A stretch of 64,000 nt of DNA from Shewanella marina JCM 15074 (GCF_000614975.1 NZ_BALM01000016.1:1-64000); one strand, 5' to 3'. Counted from the stretch's first letter, positions 1 to 10,810 are shown. Numbers and translations are program-made. The notes: generated from the letters alone by a model not told the origin.

Positions 1-5
1 AAAAT

Positions 6-80
6 TGGCTGGGGTACAAGGATTCGAACCTTGGAATGCTGAGATCAAAACCCAGTGCCTTACCGCTTGGCGATACCCCA
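6..80 (-). tRNA. tRNA-Gln (TTG), copy 1
   Basis: The 75-base gene reads on the minus strand from TGGGGTATCGCC to an encoded CCA. The anticodon loop TTTTGAT gives anticodon TTG. The T arm (GGTTCGAATCC) and a full acceptor stem are present. It is base-for-base identical to the copy at 105-179, so the pair is a tandem duplication. The cluster order Met-Leu-Gln-Gln resembles the metT-leuW-glnUW operon of Escherichia coli, and more tRNAs may lie outside the window to the left. Confidence 0.95.
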
Positions 81-104
81 ATAAAACTATTATGGATGAA
101 AAAT

Positions 105-179
105 TGGCTGGGGTACAAGGATTCGAACCTTGGAATGCTGAGATCAAAACCCAGTGCCTTACCGCTTGGCGATACCCCA
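105..179 (-). tRNA. tRNA-Gln (TTG), copy 2
   Basis: This is identical over 75 bases to the gene at 6-80, with anticodon TTG and encoded CCA, separated from it by 24 bases. The few bases flanking the CCA end (AAAAT before TGGCT on the plus strand) are also repeated, which fits duplication of a unit slightly longer than the mature tRNA. It is co-transcribed leftward with the Leu and Met tRNAs. Confidence 0.95.
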
Positions 180-231
180 ATCTAATTTTTCTATCCAAAG
201 AACCGCTTAAAAAGCCATTCTTCAAATCTAA

Positions 232-316
<85 letters not shown>

Positions 317-390
317 ATCGATTGTCCAACTTAACGTTGACCAGACTTTCACTGGACTTAATATTGAATGATGAGTTCAATAAAAAGGAA

Positions 391-467
391 TGGTAGCAAT
401 GACGGGATTTGAACCTGTGACCCCAGCATTATGAGTGCTGTGCTCTAACCAACTGAGCTACATTGCC
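391..467 (-). tRNA. tRNA-Met (CAT), elongator type
   Basis: The 77-base gene has anticodon loop CTCATAA in stem CAGCA/TGCTG, D-loop sequence AGCTCAGTTGGTTAGAGC and an encoded CCA. The body resembles the elongator methionine tRNA (metT) of enterics, not the initiator, which would have three G-C pairs below the anticodon. The first acceptor pair is a G-U wobble. It is the first gene after the promoter at 508-536. Confidence 0.93.
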
Positions 468-507
468 ATCTTTTCTATTCGCTCGCTAAGTTGCGAGAAC
501 GGGGCGT

Positions 508-536
508 ATTATGCTTATTAGAGGTATCGAGGTCAA
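508..536 (-). promoter_or_regulatory. Promoter of the tRNA operon
   Basis: On the minus strand TTGACC (531-536) and CATAAT (508-513) are separated by exactly 17 bases, 40 bases before tRNA-Met. The bases just after the -10 box are ACGCCCCG. A GC-rich discriminator of this kind is typical of stable-RNA promoters under stringent control. The boxes are visible in sequence; the regulation is inferred. Confidence 0.8.
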
Positions 537-649
537 CTGCTTTTTTTGGCAATTAATGCCAATTTCATTCGTTCGGCTATTACTTCATCAAAATGAGTAA
601 CCATTAAACAAATTTTACAGTTAAACCTCGACTATTTTAACGCTATTGT

Positions 650-1741
650 TTAAACGTTAAACAGGAAGTGCATCACATCGCCGTCTTTAACAACGTAAGT
701 TTTGCCTTCTACGCGAAGTTTACCCGCTTCTTTTGCACCGGCTTCGCCTTTGTAAGTTACAAAGTCGTCATACGCCATCACTTGCGCACGAATAAAGCCA
801 CGTTCGAAGTCAGTGTGGATCACACCAGCAGCTTGTGGCGCTGTTGCACCAACAGGTACAGTCCATGCACGCACTTCTTTTACACCAGCAGTAAAGTAAG
901 TTTGTAGGTTAAGCAATGCATAACCAGCACGGATAACGCGATCAAGACCTGGCTCTTCAAGACCTAAGTCAGCCATAAACTCATCACGATCTTCAGCATC
1001 CATTTCACCTAATTCAGATTCAATAGCTGCACATACTGCAACAACTACTGCATTTTCTTTAGCTGCAATAGCACGCACTGTATCTAAATGTGGGTTATTT
1101 TCAAAACCATCTTCAGATACGTTAGCAATATACATCGTTGGCTTTAACGTTAAGAAGTTTAGATAAGCAACCGCTTCTAACTCTTCTTTAGTCAATTCAA
1201 CAGAACGTAACATGTGGCCTTCGTCTAATACTGGACGTAACTTCTCAAGTACTTCCACTTCAAACTTAGCATCTTTATCGCCACCTTTAGCACGCTTTTG
1301 CTGACGAGTAATAGCACGTTCACAGCTATCTAAGTCAGCTAATGCTAATTCAGTGTTGATCACTTCAATATCGCTAGCTGGATCAATACGGTTAGCAACA
1401 TGAACAATGTTATCGTTCTCAAAACAACGTACAACGTGACCAATTGCATCAGTTTCACGGATGTTTGCTAAGAACTTATTACCTAGACCTTCACCTTTTG
1501 AAGCACCAGCTACTAGACCTGCGATATCAACAAACTCCATAGTTGTTGCTAATACACGCTCAGGCTTAACGATTTCTGCTAATGCATCCATACGAGGATC
1601 AGGCACAGGAACCACACCTGTGTTTGGCTCAATCGTACAGAACGGGAAGTTTGCAGCTTCAATGCCCGCCTTAGTTAATGCATTAAACAGTGTTGACTTA
1701 CCCACATTTGGCAGACCGACGATGCCGCACTTAAAACCCAT
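650..1741 (-). CDS. ychF: YchF family ATPase (Obg-like, redox-regulated)
   Basis: A 363-residue protein, the usual length of bacterial YchF. The N-terminal G domain shows the P-loop GLPNVGKST near residue 8 and the G3 motif DIAGL near 69. The G4 position reads NVSED and not the NKxD of true GTPases, in line with the family's ATP preference. A coiled-coil insertion and a C-terminal TGS domain follow. YchF binds ribosomes and modulates translation and oxidative-stress responses. It lies downstream of pth in the same direction with a 124-base gap, the common pth-ychF pairing, so co-transcription is likely. Confidence 0.96.
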   Translation of the reverse strand: MGFKCGIVGLPNVGKSTLFNALTKAGIEAANFPFCTIEPNTGVVPVPDPRMDALAEIVKPERVLATTMEFVDIAGLVAGASKGEGLGNKFLANIRETDAIGHVVRCFENDNIVHVANRIDPASDIEVINTELALADLDSCERAITRQQKRAKGGDKDAKFEVEVLEKLRPVLDEGHMLRSVELTKEELEAVAYLNFLTLKPTMYIANVSEDGFENNPHLDTVRAIAAKENAVVVAVCAAIESELGEMDAEDRDEFMADLGLEEPGLDRVIRAGYALLNLQTYFTAGVKEVRAWTVPVGATAPQAAGVIHTDFERGFIRAQVMAYDDFVTYKGEAGAKEAGKLRVEGKTYVVKDGDVMHFLFNV

Positions 1742-1865
1742 ATTGTTACCTTTCTCTTATATATAAGGACAGCAAGTCACACTCACTGTCTGCTTTAATT
1801 GACCACCTAAATTCTAATGTCACAAATTATAGGCAATCCTATTCATTGATTCTGTTCTAACAGTA

Positions 1866-2453
1866 CTACTCAGCTTTAAACGAATGCAGTCTATGCATTG
1901 CTTTTGTCATATCTTGACTAAATAACAGTTCAGTTGAACGCACTGCTTCATCTACTGCTGCATCGATTAACTCTTGTTCTGCTTGTGGCGCTTTACCAAG
2001 TACATAGCCACTGACTTTATTTTTGTCGCCTGGATGACCAATGCCAATCCGCAGACGATAGAAACCTTTGTCGTTAGCCATTTTAGCGATGATATCTTTA
2101 AGACCATTGTGACCACCATGACCACCGCCTAGCTTAAACTTAGCTACACCAGGAGGCATATCTAATTCATCATGAGCCACTAATATTTGCTCAGGAGTAA
2201 TTCGGAAAAAATTGGCTAACGCAGCAACTGATTTGCCACTTAAGTTCATAAAGGTGGTTGGGATCAGCAATCTGACATCTTGACCATGTAAGGTCACTCG
2301 CGCAGTCAAACCAAAATACTTACTGTCCGGCACTAAACTGGCATTGCAGATGCGTGCTAACTCTTGCACATACCAAGCTCCCGCATTATGACGAGTATGA
2401 GCATACTCACTACCGGGATTAGCTAAGCCAACAATGAGTTTAATATCTGTCAT
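1866..2453 (-). CDS. pth: Peptidyl-tRNA hydrolase
   Basis: A 195-residue protein that releases tRNA from prematurely dropped peptidyl-tRNA, an essential recycling step. The N-terminal signature [17 protein letters not shown] carries the conserved Asn and the catalytic His, and HDELDMPPG near residue 92 carries the conserved Asp. The later [12 protein letters not shown] block is also typical. Length matches the E. coli enzyme (194). It precedes ychF on the minus strand. Confidence 0.97.
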   Translation of the reverse strand: MTDIKLIVGLANPGSEYAHTRHNAGAWYVQELARICNASLVPDSKYFGLTARVTLHGQDVRLLIPTTFMNLSGKSVAALANFFRITPEQILVAHDELDMPPGVAKFKLGGGHGGHNGLKDIIAKMANDKGFYRLRIGIGHPGDKNKVSGYVLGKAPQAEQELIDAAVDEAVRSTELLFSQDMTKAMHRLHSFKAE

Positions 2454-2613
2454 TATCTACAACCTTTATCGCTTTGCCTGAGGCGCTCGATTAAAAAACG
2501 CAGCATTTTACCACTCAATCAAGCTTGCAACAAACGATGGTTCGATTATTCACCAGTAAAATTGCTAACTTATTGAAAACGTATCAAACTCAAATGATTT
2601 CTTATGACCGAAA

Positions 2614-3783
2614 TTACAACCCCATGGCATATTTCAGCACTTTACGCTTAATAGGGTTATCAATATTCGCTAACTTTAATGCGGTATTGCGTAATAGCTT
2701 AAGTGGTAACAGATCGTTACTAAAACCGAAATAAAACATATCCATGGCAGACATCATTAATAAATTGTCGTGATATCTGGCTTGTTGATATTCAGCCAAT
2801 ACGTTAGTTTGAGCGATATTATCACCCGCGGATATCGCTTTATTCATCACATTGAGTAAAGCCACAACGTCTTTAAAGCCTAAGTTTACGCCCTGCCCTG
2901 CTAAGGGGTTAATGGTATGAGCAGCATCACCAAGCAAGAGTACATTATCCGCGTAATAATGCTGCGCATGACGACGAGTCAAGCCAAAATGGCCATGATT
3001 TAACACCTCAAAGTCACGATTTAGGCGTTTAGGAAAATGTTCACAAATTTGCTGTTTCAACTGACTATTCGACAGCCCAGCTAGCTGTTTAATGCGTTTA
3101 CTGTCGTCATACCAGACTAATGAGGCGTTATTTCCGGGCAGTGGTAATAATGAACGAGGCCCACTTTGGGTAAATTGCTGCCAGGTAACATCTTGCTGCG
3201 ATTCTGCCGTACTAATATTGATTAGCATCGCAGATTGACTGTAATCCCATGCAGTAATACCGATACCGGCCCACTGTCTTACTTGCGAATTTGCACCATC
3301 AGCAGCAATCAGTAATTTTGCATCGAGCTCATCACCATTATCTAAGCGCACCAAAACGCCCTCTTTATGACGACTAAATTGCGCCACTTTATGAGGGCAA
3401 AACAGTGTCAGATTTGGATAAGACTCAAATTGCTGCCATAACGCTAACTGGATTAATCTATTCTCAATAATGTGGCCTAAGTGGCTTGCATCAACTTGGC
3501 TCGCATGAAAAGCTGTTTTACAACCATCTAGCTCCCATGTTTCTAGCCCTAAATAAGGTGCATTGCGCATGGATAATAATGACGTTAGCGCACCGAGCTC
3601 ATCTAATAACTTTTCAGAAGCGACACTGATCGCTGAAACGCGAATATCCAGCGCTTGTTCAGGTTCATAAGGCTTAGGCGCAAAGGCATCAATCACCGCG
3701 ACACTTAATCCCAATTTAGCTACACCAATGGCCGCAGCAGCGCCCACCATACCGGCACCAACAATCACAACATCCTGTTTCAT
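2614..3783 (-). CDS. ubiF: Ubiquinone biosynthesis FAD-dependent monooxygenase UbiF
   Basis: A 389-residue flavoprotein hydroxylase of the UbiH/UbiF/VisC family. The FAD-binding GAGMVGAA motif is at residues 9-16, a DG-type motif (AADGANSQVRQW) lies near 160, and the second FAD motif LLGDAAHTINPLAGQG is near 285. It ends in KYAMGL, characteristic of this family. Assignment to UbiF (C6 hydroxylation of the demethoxyquinol) rests on length and on divergence from miaB, the same arrangement as in E. coli. A UbiI/VisC-like paralogue cannot be excluded by eye. Confidence 0.85.
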   Translation of the reverse strand: MKQDVVIVGAGMVGAAAAIGVAKLGLSVAVIDAFAPKPYEPEQALDIRVSAISVASEKLLDELGALTSLLSMRNAPYLGLETWELDGCKTAFHASQVDASHLGHIIENRLIQLALWQQFESYPNLTLFCPHKVAQFSRHKEGVLVRLDNGDELDAKLLIAADGANSQVRQWAGIGITAWDYSQSAMLINISTAESQQDVTWQQFTQSGPRSLLPLPGNNASLVWYDDSKRIKQLAGLSNSQLKQQICEHFPKRLNRDFEVLNHGHFGLTRRHAQHYYADNVLLLGDAAHTINPLAGQGVNLGFKDVVALLNVMNKAISAGDNIAQTNVLAEYQQARYHDNLLMMSAMDMFYFGFSNDLLPLKLLRNTALKLANIDNPIKRKVLKYAMGL

Positions 3784-4011
3784 TCGAACCTCTAGTTATG
3801 CAGACTTTTGCGACCCAATTGTAGCGGAATTTAACCAAGTTAGTCAGTTTATGTGTTTTAGTAAATGCTAGAAAAGTGTTTAATAGATAGAGAGTTGCAA
3901 AATATTAATCGGTGAATTGCGCTTTATCAGCACAAATGCTAGCCACAGCCGCCAACTACAGGTAAAATATTGCGCTATTTTTTAAGTGTTTCCAACAAGC
4001 GGTACTATCTG

Positions 4012-5439
4012 ATGAGTAAAAAACTGCATATTAAAACCTGGGGCTGCCAAATGAATGAGTATGACTCATCAAAAATCGCAGACCTGCTAAATGAATATCA
4101 GGGTTATACGCTAACCGACGACGCAGCAGAAGCAGATATTGTGCTATTAAATACCTGCTCGATTCGTGAAAAAGCGCAGGAAAAAGTATTCCATCAGCTT
4201 GGACGCTGGAAAAAACTTAAAGACAAAAAACCAGACATGATTATTGGTGTCGGCGGTTGTGTAGCCTCGCAAGAAGGTAAAGTCATTAAAGAACGTGCTC
4301 ATTGCGTTGATATTATCTTTGGCCCACAAACACTACACCGTTTACCAGAAATGATCGGCCAAGTACAAAGCGGCGCTAAAACCGTGATTGATATTACTTT
4401 CCCTGAGATTGAAAAGTTTGACCGTCTGCCAGAGCCTCGCGCTGAAGGTCCAACCGCATTCGTTTCAATTATGGAAGGTTGTAGCAAATACTGTACTTAC
4501 TGTGTTGTGCCATACACTCGTGGCGAAGAAGTCAGCCGCCCATTAGATGATGTGATTTTAGAGATCGCACAGCTCGCCGAACAAGGCGTGCGCGAAGTTA
4601 ACTTACTAGGCCAAAACGTTAACGCATACCGTGGTTTAACCCATGACGACGATATCTGTAGCTTTGCCGAGCTATTACGCTATGTCGCCGCTATTGATGG
4701 TATCGACCGTATTCGTTTTACCACAAGTCACCCAATGGAATTTGGTCAAGACATCATTGATGTATATGCTGATACTCCAGAGTTAGTTGATTTCTTACAC
4801 CTACCGGTACAATCTGGTTCAGACCGTGTATTGACGATGATGAAGCGTAACCACATGGCAATTGAATATAAGTCAATTATCCGCCGCTTACGTCAAGTGC
4901 GTCCTAATATCAATATCAGCTCTGACTTCATTGTTGGCTTCCCTGGTGAAACCCAACAAGATTTTGCTGACACGATGAAATTAATCGAAGAGATTGAATT
5001 CGATAACAGCTATAGCTTTATTTTTAGTGCTCGCCCAGGTACTCCTGCTGCAGACTATGAAGATGATGTTGATTTAGAAGAGAAGAAACAACGTCTAGCG
5101 ATTTTACAAAACCGTATTACTCAACAAGCAATGCGTTTTAGTCGTCATATGGTTGGTACAGTGCAGCGTATTTTAGTTGAAGGTCCTTCAGTTAAAAACC
5201 CAATGGAACTGCGTGGCCGTACTGAAAATAACCGCGTAGTTAACTTTGAAGCTGAACCAAAACATATTGGCCAGTTTGTGGATGTTGAAATTGTTGACGT
5301 TTATACCAACTCATTACGTGGTAAGTTTATCCGCGGTGAAGATGAGATGGATTTACGCCGTAACTTACGTCCATCAGATATTCTTGATAAGCATAAGCAA
5401 GCAGATACATTAGGCGTTAAAACCTTTACGCCAGCTTAA
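4012..5439 (+). CDS. miaB: tRNA-2-methylthio-N6-dimethylallyladenosine synthase
   Basis: A 475-residue radical-SAM methylthiotransferase that converts i6A37 to ms2i6A37 in tRNAs reading UNN codons. The N-terminal UPF0004 domain has three cluster cysteines (GCQMN, NTCSIRE, GGCVAS), the radical SAM core has CSKYCTYC near residue 157, and a TRAM domain ends the protein. I chose the ATG at 4012 over an upstream in-frame ATG at 3970 because [15 protein letters not shown] is the family start and gives the usual length (E. coli 474). It is divergent from ubiF. Confidence 0.97.
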   Translation: MSKKLHIKTWGCQMNEYDSSKIADLLNEYQGYTLTDDAAEADIVLLNTCSIREKAQEKVFHQLGRWKKLKDKKPDMIIGVGGCVASQEGKVIKERAHCVDIIFGPQTLHRLPEMIGQVQSGAKTVIDITFPEIEKFDRLPEPRAEGPTAFVSIMEGCSKYCTYCVVPYTRGEEVSRPLDDVILEIAQLAEQGVREVNLLGQNVNAYRGLTHDDDICSFAELLRYVAAIDGIDRIRFTTSHPMEFGQDIIDVYADTPELVDFLHLPVQSGSDRVLTMMKRNHMAIEYKSIIRRLRQVRPNINISSDFIVGFPGETQQDFADTMKLIEEIEFDNSYSFIFSARPGTPAADYEDDVDLEEKKQRLAILQNRITQQAMRFSRHMVGTVQRILVEGPSVKNPMELRGRTENNRVVNFEAEPKHIGQFVDVEIVDVYTNSLRGKFIRGEDEMDLRRNLRPSDILDKHKQADTLGVKTFTPA

Positions 5440-5448
5440 TTATGCAGC

Positions 5449-5484
5449 ATTAGCACCTAAGTACTTTGTCACTTAGGTGCTAAT
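5449..5484 (+). repeat. Perfect 14-bp inverted repeat after miaB
   Basis: ATTAGCACCTAAGT (5449-5462) and ACTTAGGTGCTAAT (5471-5484) are exact reverse complements around an 8-base loop, 10 bases after the miaB stop codon. There is no run of T after either arm, so it is not a canonical intrinsic terminator. It could protect the 3' end of the miaB mRNA or slow polymerase before phoH. Confidence 0.7.
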
Positions 5485-5582
5485 CCGACAAAATCAGTAA
5501 TTTGTCATAGCAATTATGAAATCAGCTTCGTAAACTGTGAATATGAGCCATAATTATTGACTATCGCCATTTGGAGTTATCA

Positions 5583-6623
5583 TTGTCCAGTAAGTTAACC
5601 ACACTGAATCTTTATTTAGAGCCTTCTGATAACCGCCGTCTTGCCTCATTATGCGGTCCCTTTGATGATAATATTAAGCAACTAGAACGCCGTATTGGTG
5701 TTGAAATCAGCTACCGTAATAATCATTTTCAGATTGTCGGTTTGCCACGTAATTGCTTAACCGCCAATAACCTCCTAAAAACACTTTATGTAGAGACTGC
5801 TACAGTAAAAGGTAGCACGCCAGACCTAGAGCCTGAGCAAGTCCATATTGCGATTCAAGAAGCGGTTGCGCTTGAAAGTGCAGATTCTGTAGATGACAAA
5901 GAACTTTATATCAAAACGCGTCGTGGTGTAATCAAACCACGCAACCCGAATCAAAGCCAGTATGTAGCTAACATTGTCAGCCATGATATTAGCTTTGGCG
6001 TTGGCCCAGCAGGTACAGGTAAAACCTACCTTGCGGTGGCGGCAGCGGTTGATGCACTAGAACGCCAAGAAGTGCGTCGTATTTTGTTGACTCGCCCTGC
6101 CGTTGAAGCGGGTGAAAAACTCGGTTTCTTACCGGGTGACTTAAGTCAAAAGGTCGATCCTTATTTACGACCACTGTATGACGCCCTATTTGAAATGCTT
6201 GGCTTTGAAAAAGTTGAGCGACTCATGGAGAAGAACGTTATTGAAGTCGCACCACTGGCTTATATGCGTGGTCGTACTCTAAATGACGCCTTTATTATTC
6301 TCGATGAGAGCCAAAATACGACTGTCGAACAGATGAAAATGTTCTTAACTCGTATCGGATTTAATTCACGTGCTGTTATTACGGGTGACATCACCCAGAT
6401 TGATTTACCTCGTAATCAAAAGTCTGGCCTACGTCATGCCATTGAAGTGCTGAGCAAGGTCGAAGAGATCAGCTTTAACTTTTTCCAAGCTAAAGATGTG
6501 GTTCGCCACCCTGTTGTTGCCAGAATTGTAGAAGCTTATGAAGCTCACGAATTACAATCTCAAGCGCAAAAAAGCCGTAGTGACAGCCAATATCAATTGC
6601 AGGAAATAATCAATGAGTCTTGA
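5583..6623 (+). CDS. ybeZ: PhoH family ATPase (YbeZ)
   Basis: A 346-residue PhoH-like NTPase with Walker [14 protein letters not shown] near residue 141 and the Walker B region [11 protein letters not shown] near 240. It is a partner of YbeY in 16S rRNA maturation and ribosome quality control. No ATG fits the start. A TTG at 5583 has GGAG six bases upstream and gives the N-terminus [14 protein letters not shown] four codons earlier is the alternative, but it overlaps that GGAG. The 3' end overlaps ybeY by 11 bases, indicating translational coupling. Confidence 0.93.
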   Translation: MSSKLTTLNLYLEPSDNRRLASLCGPFDDNIKQLERRIGVEISYRNNHFQIVGLPRNCLTANNLLKTLYVETATVKGSTPDLEPEQVHIAIQEAVALESADSVDDKELYIKTRRGVIKPRNPNQSQYVANIVSHDISFGVGPAGTGKTYLAVAAAVDALERQEVRRILLTRPAVEAGEKLGFLPGDLSQKVDPYLRPLYDALFEMLGFEKVERLMEKNVIEVAPLAYMRGRTLNDAFIILDESQNTTVEQMKMFLTRIGFNSRAVITGDITQIDLPRNQKSGLRHAIEVLSKVEEISFNFFQAKDVVRHPVVARIVEAYEAHELQSQAQKSRSDSQYQLQEIINES

Positions 6624-7074
6624 TTTAGACTTGGATTTACAAGTCGCGGTAGCAGGCCATACGCTACCAAGCCAACAACAATTTGAACTTTGGGTGACAA
6701 ACGCACTCTCAGACACTATGGAGCAAGCAGAGCTAACGATTCGTATCGTCGATACCGAAGAGAGCCAGACGCTAAATAGGACCTATCGTGGTAAAGATAA
6801 GCCGACAAATGTGCTATCTTTCCCATTTGAAGTGCCAGAAGGAATTGAATTGCCATTATTAGGCGATTTAGTCATCTGCGCATCTGTTGTAGAAACAGAA
6901 GCAAGTGAGCAACAAAAGCCACTTGAAGCCCATTGGGCACATATGGTGACACATGGCTGTTTACATTTACTAGGCTATGACCATATTATTGACGCCGAAG
7001 CTGAAGAGATGGAGTCTTTAGAGACTCAACTTATCGAAAGTTTAGGTTTTACCGATCCATATAAGGAGCAATAA
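6613..7074 (+). CDS. ybeY: Endoribonuclease YbeY
   Basis: A 153-residue single-domain metalloenzyme for 16S rRNA 3'-end processing and degradation of defective 70S ribosomes. The zinc-binding signature [11 protein letters not shown], with three histidines, lies near residues 114-124. NVLSFPFE, also typical of the family, is near 68. It overlaps the end of the PhoH-like gene and is followed by corC after 37 bases, giving the conserved phoH-ybeY-corC-lnt cluster. Confidence 0.96.
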   Translation: MSLDLDLDLQVAVAGHTLPSQQQFELWVTNALSDTMEQAELTIRIVDTEESQTLNRTYRGKDKPTNVLSFPFEVPEGIELPLLGDLVICASVVETEASEQQKPLEAHWAHMVTHGCLHLLGYDHIIDAEAEEMESLETQLIESLGFTDPYKEQ

Positions 7075-7111
7075 TTAGTTTAATGTCCACTGACATGACT
7101 AAGAAAATATT

Positions 7112-7990
7112 ATGAGTGACGATATCCCACCGAGTACCAACGCCCATAAGAAAGGCTGGTTTGACAAAGTAAGTCAACTCTTCCAGGGCGAACCTCAAAA
7201 TCGCGAAGATCTGGTTGATGTAATTCATGATGCAGAAATGCGTGATGTGATCACTGAAGACACTCGCGAAATGATTAAAGGTGTATTAGAGGTATCCGAT
7301 CTGCGTGTGCGGGACATTATGATCCCAAGAGCACAGATTGTCGCTATCCAAATCGATGATTCAGTTGAGCAATTATTATCAACTGTTATTTCATCTGCAC
7401 ATTCTCGCTTTCCTGTGATCAACGAAGATAAAGATCACATTGAAGGTATCCTGTTAGCGAAAGACCTTATTCAATACGGTTTTAACAACAGTGAAGACCC
7501 ATTTACTTTAGCCAAAGTTATCCGCCCAGCGGTCGTTGTGCCTGAAAGTAAACGTGTAGATGTGCTACTCAAAGAGTTCCGTTCACAGCGTTATCATATG
7601 GCCATTGTGGTTGATGAATACGGTGGAGTCTCTGGTCTTGTGACCATTGAGGATATTCTTGAAGAGATCGTAGGTGAAATTGAAGACGAATTTGACCATG
7701 ATAGCGCCGAAGAAACAGAAATCCGTAAAGTCAGCGATAACGTCTACATGCTAAAAGCACTGACGCCTATTGAAGACTTTAACGAAAAATTCAACACCAC
7801 ATTTAGTGATGAAGAATTTGATACCGTTGGCGGTTTAGTTTCACACGCTTTTGGCCATTTGCCAGAACGTAACGAAAAAATCGTTATTGGTGATATTGAA
7901 TTTAAAGTGATTAGTGCAGATACCCGCCGTTTACTCCAGTTAAGCGCGACCTTCCCAAGCACCACTAAGAGTGAAGAGCAGCCAGTTTAG
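7112..7990 (+). CDS. corC: CorC/YbeX family magnesium and cobalt efflux protein
   Basis: A 292-residue soluble protein, equal in length to E. coli CorC. Two CBS domains lie at about residues 70-190 (RDIMIPRAQIVAI; VDEYGGVSGLVTIEDILEEIVGE is split across the second), followed by the CorC_HlyC transporter-associated domain to the C-terminus. It is linked to divalent-cation homeostasis and ribosome-related phenotypes. The stop codon TAG shares a base with the GTG start of lnt (TAGTG), so translation is probably coupled. Confidence 0.93.
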   Translation: MSDDIPPSTNAHKKGWFDKVSQLFQGEPQNREDLVDVIHDAEMRDVITEDTREMIKGVLEVSDLRVRDIMIPRAQIVAIQIDDSVEQLLSTVISSAHSRFPVINEDKDHIEGILLAKDLIQYGFNNSEDPFTLAKVIRPAVVVPESKRVDVLLKEFRSQRYHMAIVVDEYGGVSGLVTIEDILEEIVGEIEDEFDHDSAEETEIRKVSDNVYMLKALTPIEDFNEKFNTTFSDEEFDTVGGLVSHAFGHLPERNEKIVIGDIEFKVISADTRRLLQLSATFPSTTKSEEQPV

Positions 7991-9536
7991 TGTTAGCTCG
8001 TCTTAGGGGCTTTGCCCAACATAACATCATCCGTCTTGTGCTGGCATTTGCTGCTGGCGCAAGTACGGCGTTAGCATTCGCCCCTTACAATGTTTGGGCT
8101 ATCTATCCGATAGCCCTTGCATTTGCTTTGTCACAAAGTCAAAACTTAACCGCTAAACAAGCTTGCCGTTATTGGTTAAGTTTTGGTTTTGGCTGCTTTG
8201 CCATTGGCATCAGTTGGTCCATGTCAGTATGGATCTATATGGCGGCTTGCCGCTCATCGCCTCACTTGGCCTGATGGCCATGCTGGCGCTTTATCTTGCA
8301 CTTTATCCTGCGCTTGTGGGCTCTCTACTGCAAAAGCTCGCACCACATTCAGGCAAATACCGTAATCTGCTGCTCTTCCCTGCTTTATGGGTATTAACCG
8401 AATGGGCACGCGGTTGGGTGATGACAGGATTCCCATGGCTATGGGCAGGTTATAGCCAAACTATGGGGCCATTAAAAGAACTAGCCAGTATTATTGGTAC
8501 ACTTGGACTGAGCTTTGTGATTGCCATTATTGCAGGCTCGCTTGCGCTATTAGCCCAAAAACGTTGGCACAGCGCAGCAATTATCATTCCGCTGACCTTA
8601 ATTGCAGCCTTTATTGCGCCTATCGTTGATCCAATAAAAACCACAGGTAAAACCGCCAGCGTAGTATTGGTACAAGGTAATATCGCCCAAAGCATGAAAT
8701 GGAATCCAGATGCGTTATGGCCAACCATGCTCAAATATATGGATCTCACCCGTCCAGATTTAGAAGATAATATTGTTATCTGGCCAGAGGCTGCTATTCC
8801 AGCACCAGAATCTATGGTCGGTGACTTCTTGGTTAACGCTAATAAGGTCGCTAATCTCAACAATAGCGCCATTATTACCGGTATTATTAGCCACCAGCAT
8901 AATCATTTTTATAATGCGCTTATCGTCTTAGGTAACCACAATAAACTGCATCAAGCAGAAGGTGATTATCAACTTAATGGCGATAATGATTATAAAAAGC
9001 ATCATTTACTACCTATCGGTGAGTTTGTGCCATTTGAAGAATTACTCAGACCTATTGCGCCATTCTTCAATTTACCGATGTCATCATTTGCTCGTGGCGC
9101 TTATCAACAACCTAATTTAACCGCATTGGGTTACCATATTGCGGCGGCTATTTGTTATGAAATAGCCTTTCCAGAGCAATTACGCGATAACATTACCCCG
9201 CAAACCGATTTTCTATTAACCGTATCCAATGATGCTTGGTTTGGTCACTCAAATGGACCACTGCAACATATGGAAATTGCGCAAATGCGCGCGATTGAAT
9301 TTGGCCGACCACTGGTACGCAGTACCAATAATGGTGTCACTGCCGTGGTTGATGCAAAAGGTAATATCATCAAACAATTACCTCAATTTGAAGCCGCAGT
9401 ATTAAAGGCCAAAGTGCCATTAGTCAGTGGTGAAACTTGGTTCTATCGCTTCGGCCAATGGCCCGTACTTGGCTTATCTTGGTTACTGTTCATTTTCGCT
9501 GGTATCAGATATTGGCAGCAAACTCGTCGTCGATAA
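7990..9536 (+). pseudogene. lnt: Apolipoprotein N-acyltransferase, one-base deletion breaks frame
   Basis: Lnt transfers the third acyl chain to lipoproteins at the periplasmic face of the inner membrane. The GTG start at 7990 opens a hydrophobic N-terminus that ends at a stop at 8274. From about 8218 the next frame continues (HVSMDLYGGLPLIASLGL) through the nitrilase-like domain, with the catalytic Glu region IWPEAAIP, LLPIGEFVPFE, and AICYEIAFPE with the catalytic Cys. Restoring one G at 8216-8217 (TTGGTCC to TTGGGTCC) gives a continuous 515-residue protein, the normal length. Lnt is essential in relatives, so a sequence error is more likely than loss. Confidence 0.92.
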
Positions 9537-9676
9537 CCCCTGTCGATCCCCGTTGTTACTCTATTTTGCCTAAGTTAACGTGATCGCTTGCACAATTACA
9601 TCACGTTAACATTGTCTCTCTCGTAAAATCACAGCATATTTCCTACCAAATAAATATTCATAATAAAAAGATAAAT

Positions 9677-10810
9677 ATGCAACCTACAAGAAGAAGTTTT
9701 ATTAAAGCGGCTGTGGCAACGAGTTCACTAGCATTAATTGGCTGCCAAACTCAAACCACAGCAAAACCTGCGATTAGTGCAGCAAACTCAAACCCAACCA
9801 TCGCGCTCAATTATAATGAGAATGCACTCGGCCTACCGCCGTCAGTAAGCCGCGCGCTTGCTGAGGCGCTGCCACAGGCATTTAGATATCCAGATAATGC
9901 TAAATCAGAATTGATCGCTGCAATTGCTGACACTCATCAATTACAAGCTCAACAAATTATTTATGGCAATGGCTCATCTCAAATCTTAAAAATTGCTGTA
10001 GATACCTTTGCCAGTGATGATGCCCAATTAGTGATGCCAGATCCGACCTTTGGGGTGATTATCGATTATGCGATGGCACGTAATCTGCCAATCAAAAAAG
10101 TCAAAATTGATGCAAAACTTGATACTGATATTAAGCAGATGCAGCAGCAAGTCACTAATCACAGCGGTAGATCAATTGTATATTTATGCAATCCAAATAA
10201 CCCAACGGGCTTAGTATTGCAAAAACAACAACTGCTTAGTTGGTTAACACAGGGCTCTGATAAGCTTAAATTTATTATTGATGAAGCTTATGCCGAATAT
10301 GCACAAGATCCGCAGTTCTATAGCGCAATTGAACAGATAAAGCTGAATAACCCACATGTCATTGTGGCACGTACATTCTCTAAACTTTATGCCATTGCTG
10401 GTCTACGTGTAGGCTATGGTATTGCTCATCCACAAACAATTAGCGCCATGTTAGCGCAAGCCAGTATCGATAATGCCAACTTAGCGGGCTGTGTTGCCGC
10501 TAAAGCAGCTTTGCAAGATCCGACTTGGGTTGCATTAAGTTTACGTTCAAATCAACAAGCTGCGCAGATTGTGACACAGACTTTAGATGCACTTGGTCTT
10601 GAATATTTGCCTTGTAATGCTAATTTCATCTTCCATAAAATCAATGCTGATACCAATACCTATCAAGCGAATATGGAACAGGCAGGCTTCTTAGTCGGCC
10701 GCGAATTCAACCATACTAATGGCTGGAATAGACTCAGCTTAGGCACACCAGAGCAAATGCTTAAGTTTAGCCAAACCTTGATTAAATTCAGACAGCAAGG
10801 ATTAGTCTAA
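9677..10810 (+). CDS. Tat-exported class I/II aminotransferase (HisC-like fold)
   Basis: A 377-residue PLP-dependent fold-type I aminotransferase with an export signal. The N-terminus MQPTRRSFIKAAVATSS has a twin-arginine motif, a hydrophobic stretch and then LIGC, a possible lipobox, so it may be a Tat-exported lipoprotein. The body shows CNPNNPTG near residue 170, DEAYAEY near 205 and the PLP lysine in SKLYAIAGLRVGYG near 237. Histidinol-phosphate aminotransferases are the nearest fold relatives, but the substrate is unknown and a periplasmic site is odd for one. It is convergent with the AraC gene, overlapping it by four bases. Confidence 0.85.
   Translation: MQPTRRSFIKAAVATSSLALIGCQTQTTAKPAISAANSNPTIALNYNENALGLPPSVSRALAEALPQAFRYPDNAKSELIAAIADTHQLQAQQIIYGNGSSQILKIAVDTFASDDAQLVMPDPTFGVIIDYAMARNLPIKKVKIDAKLDTDIKQMQQQVTNHSGRSIVYLCNPNNPTGLVLQKQQLLSWLTQGSDKLKFIIDEAYAEYAQDPQFYSAIEQIKLNNPHVIVARTFSKLYAIAGLRVGYGIAHPQTISAMLAQASIDNANLAGCVAAKAALQDPTWVALSLRSNQQAAQIVTQTLDALGLEYLPCNANFIFHKINADTNTYQANMEQAGFLVGREFNHTNGWNRLSLGTPEQMLKFSQTLIKFRQQGLV

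Noticed and set aside
545..562. Terminator-like TTGGCA/TGCCAA repeat near the tRNA promoter
   Set aside because: On the minus strand it is followed by A, not T, and no plus-strand gene ends there.
8163..9536. Separate membrane protein gene starting inside lnt
   Set aside because: Its first residues are out-of-frame sequence; from HVSMDLYGG onward it is the continuation of lnt after a one-base loss.
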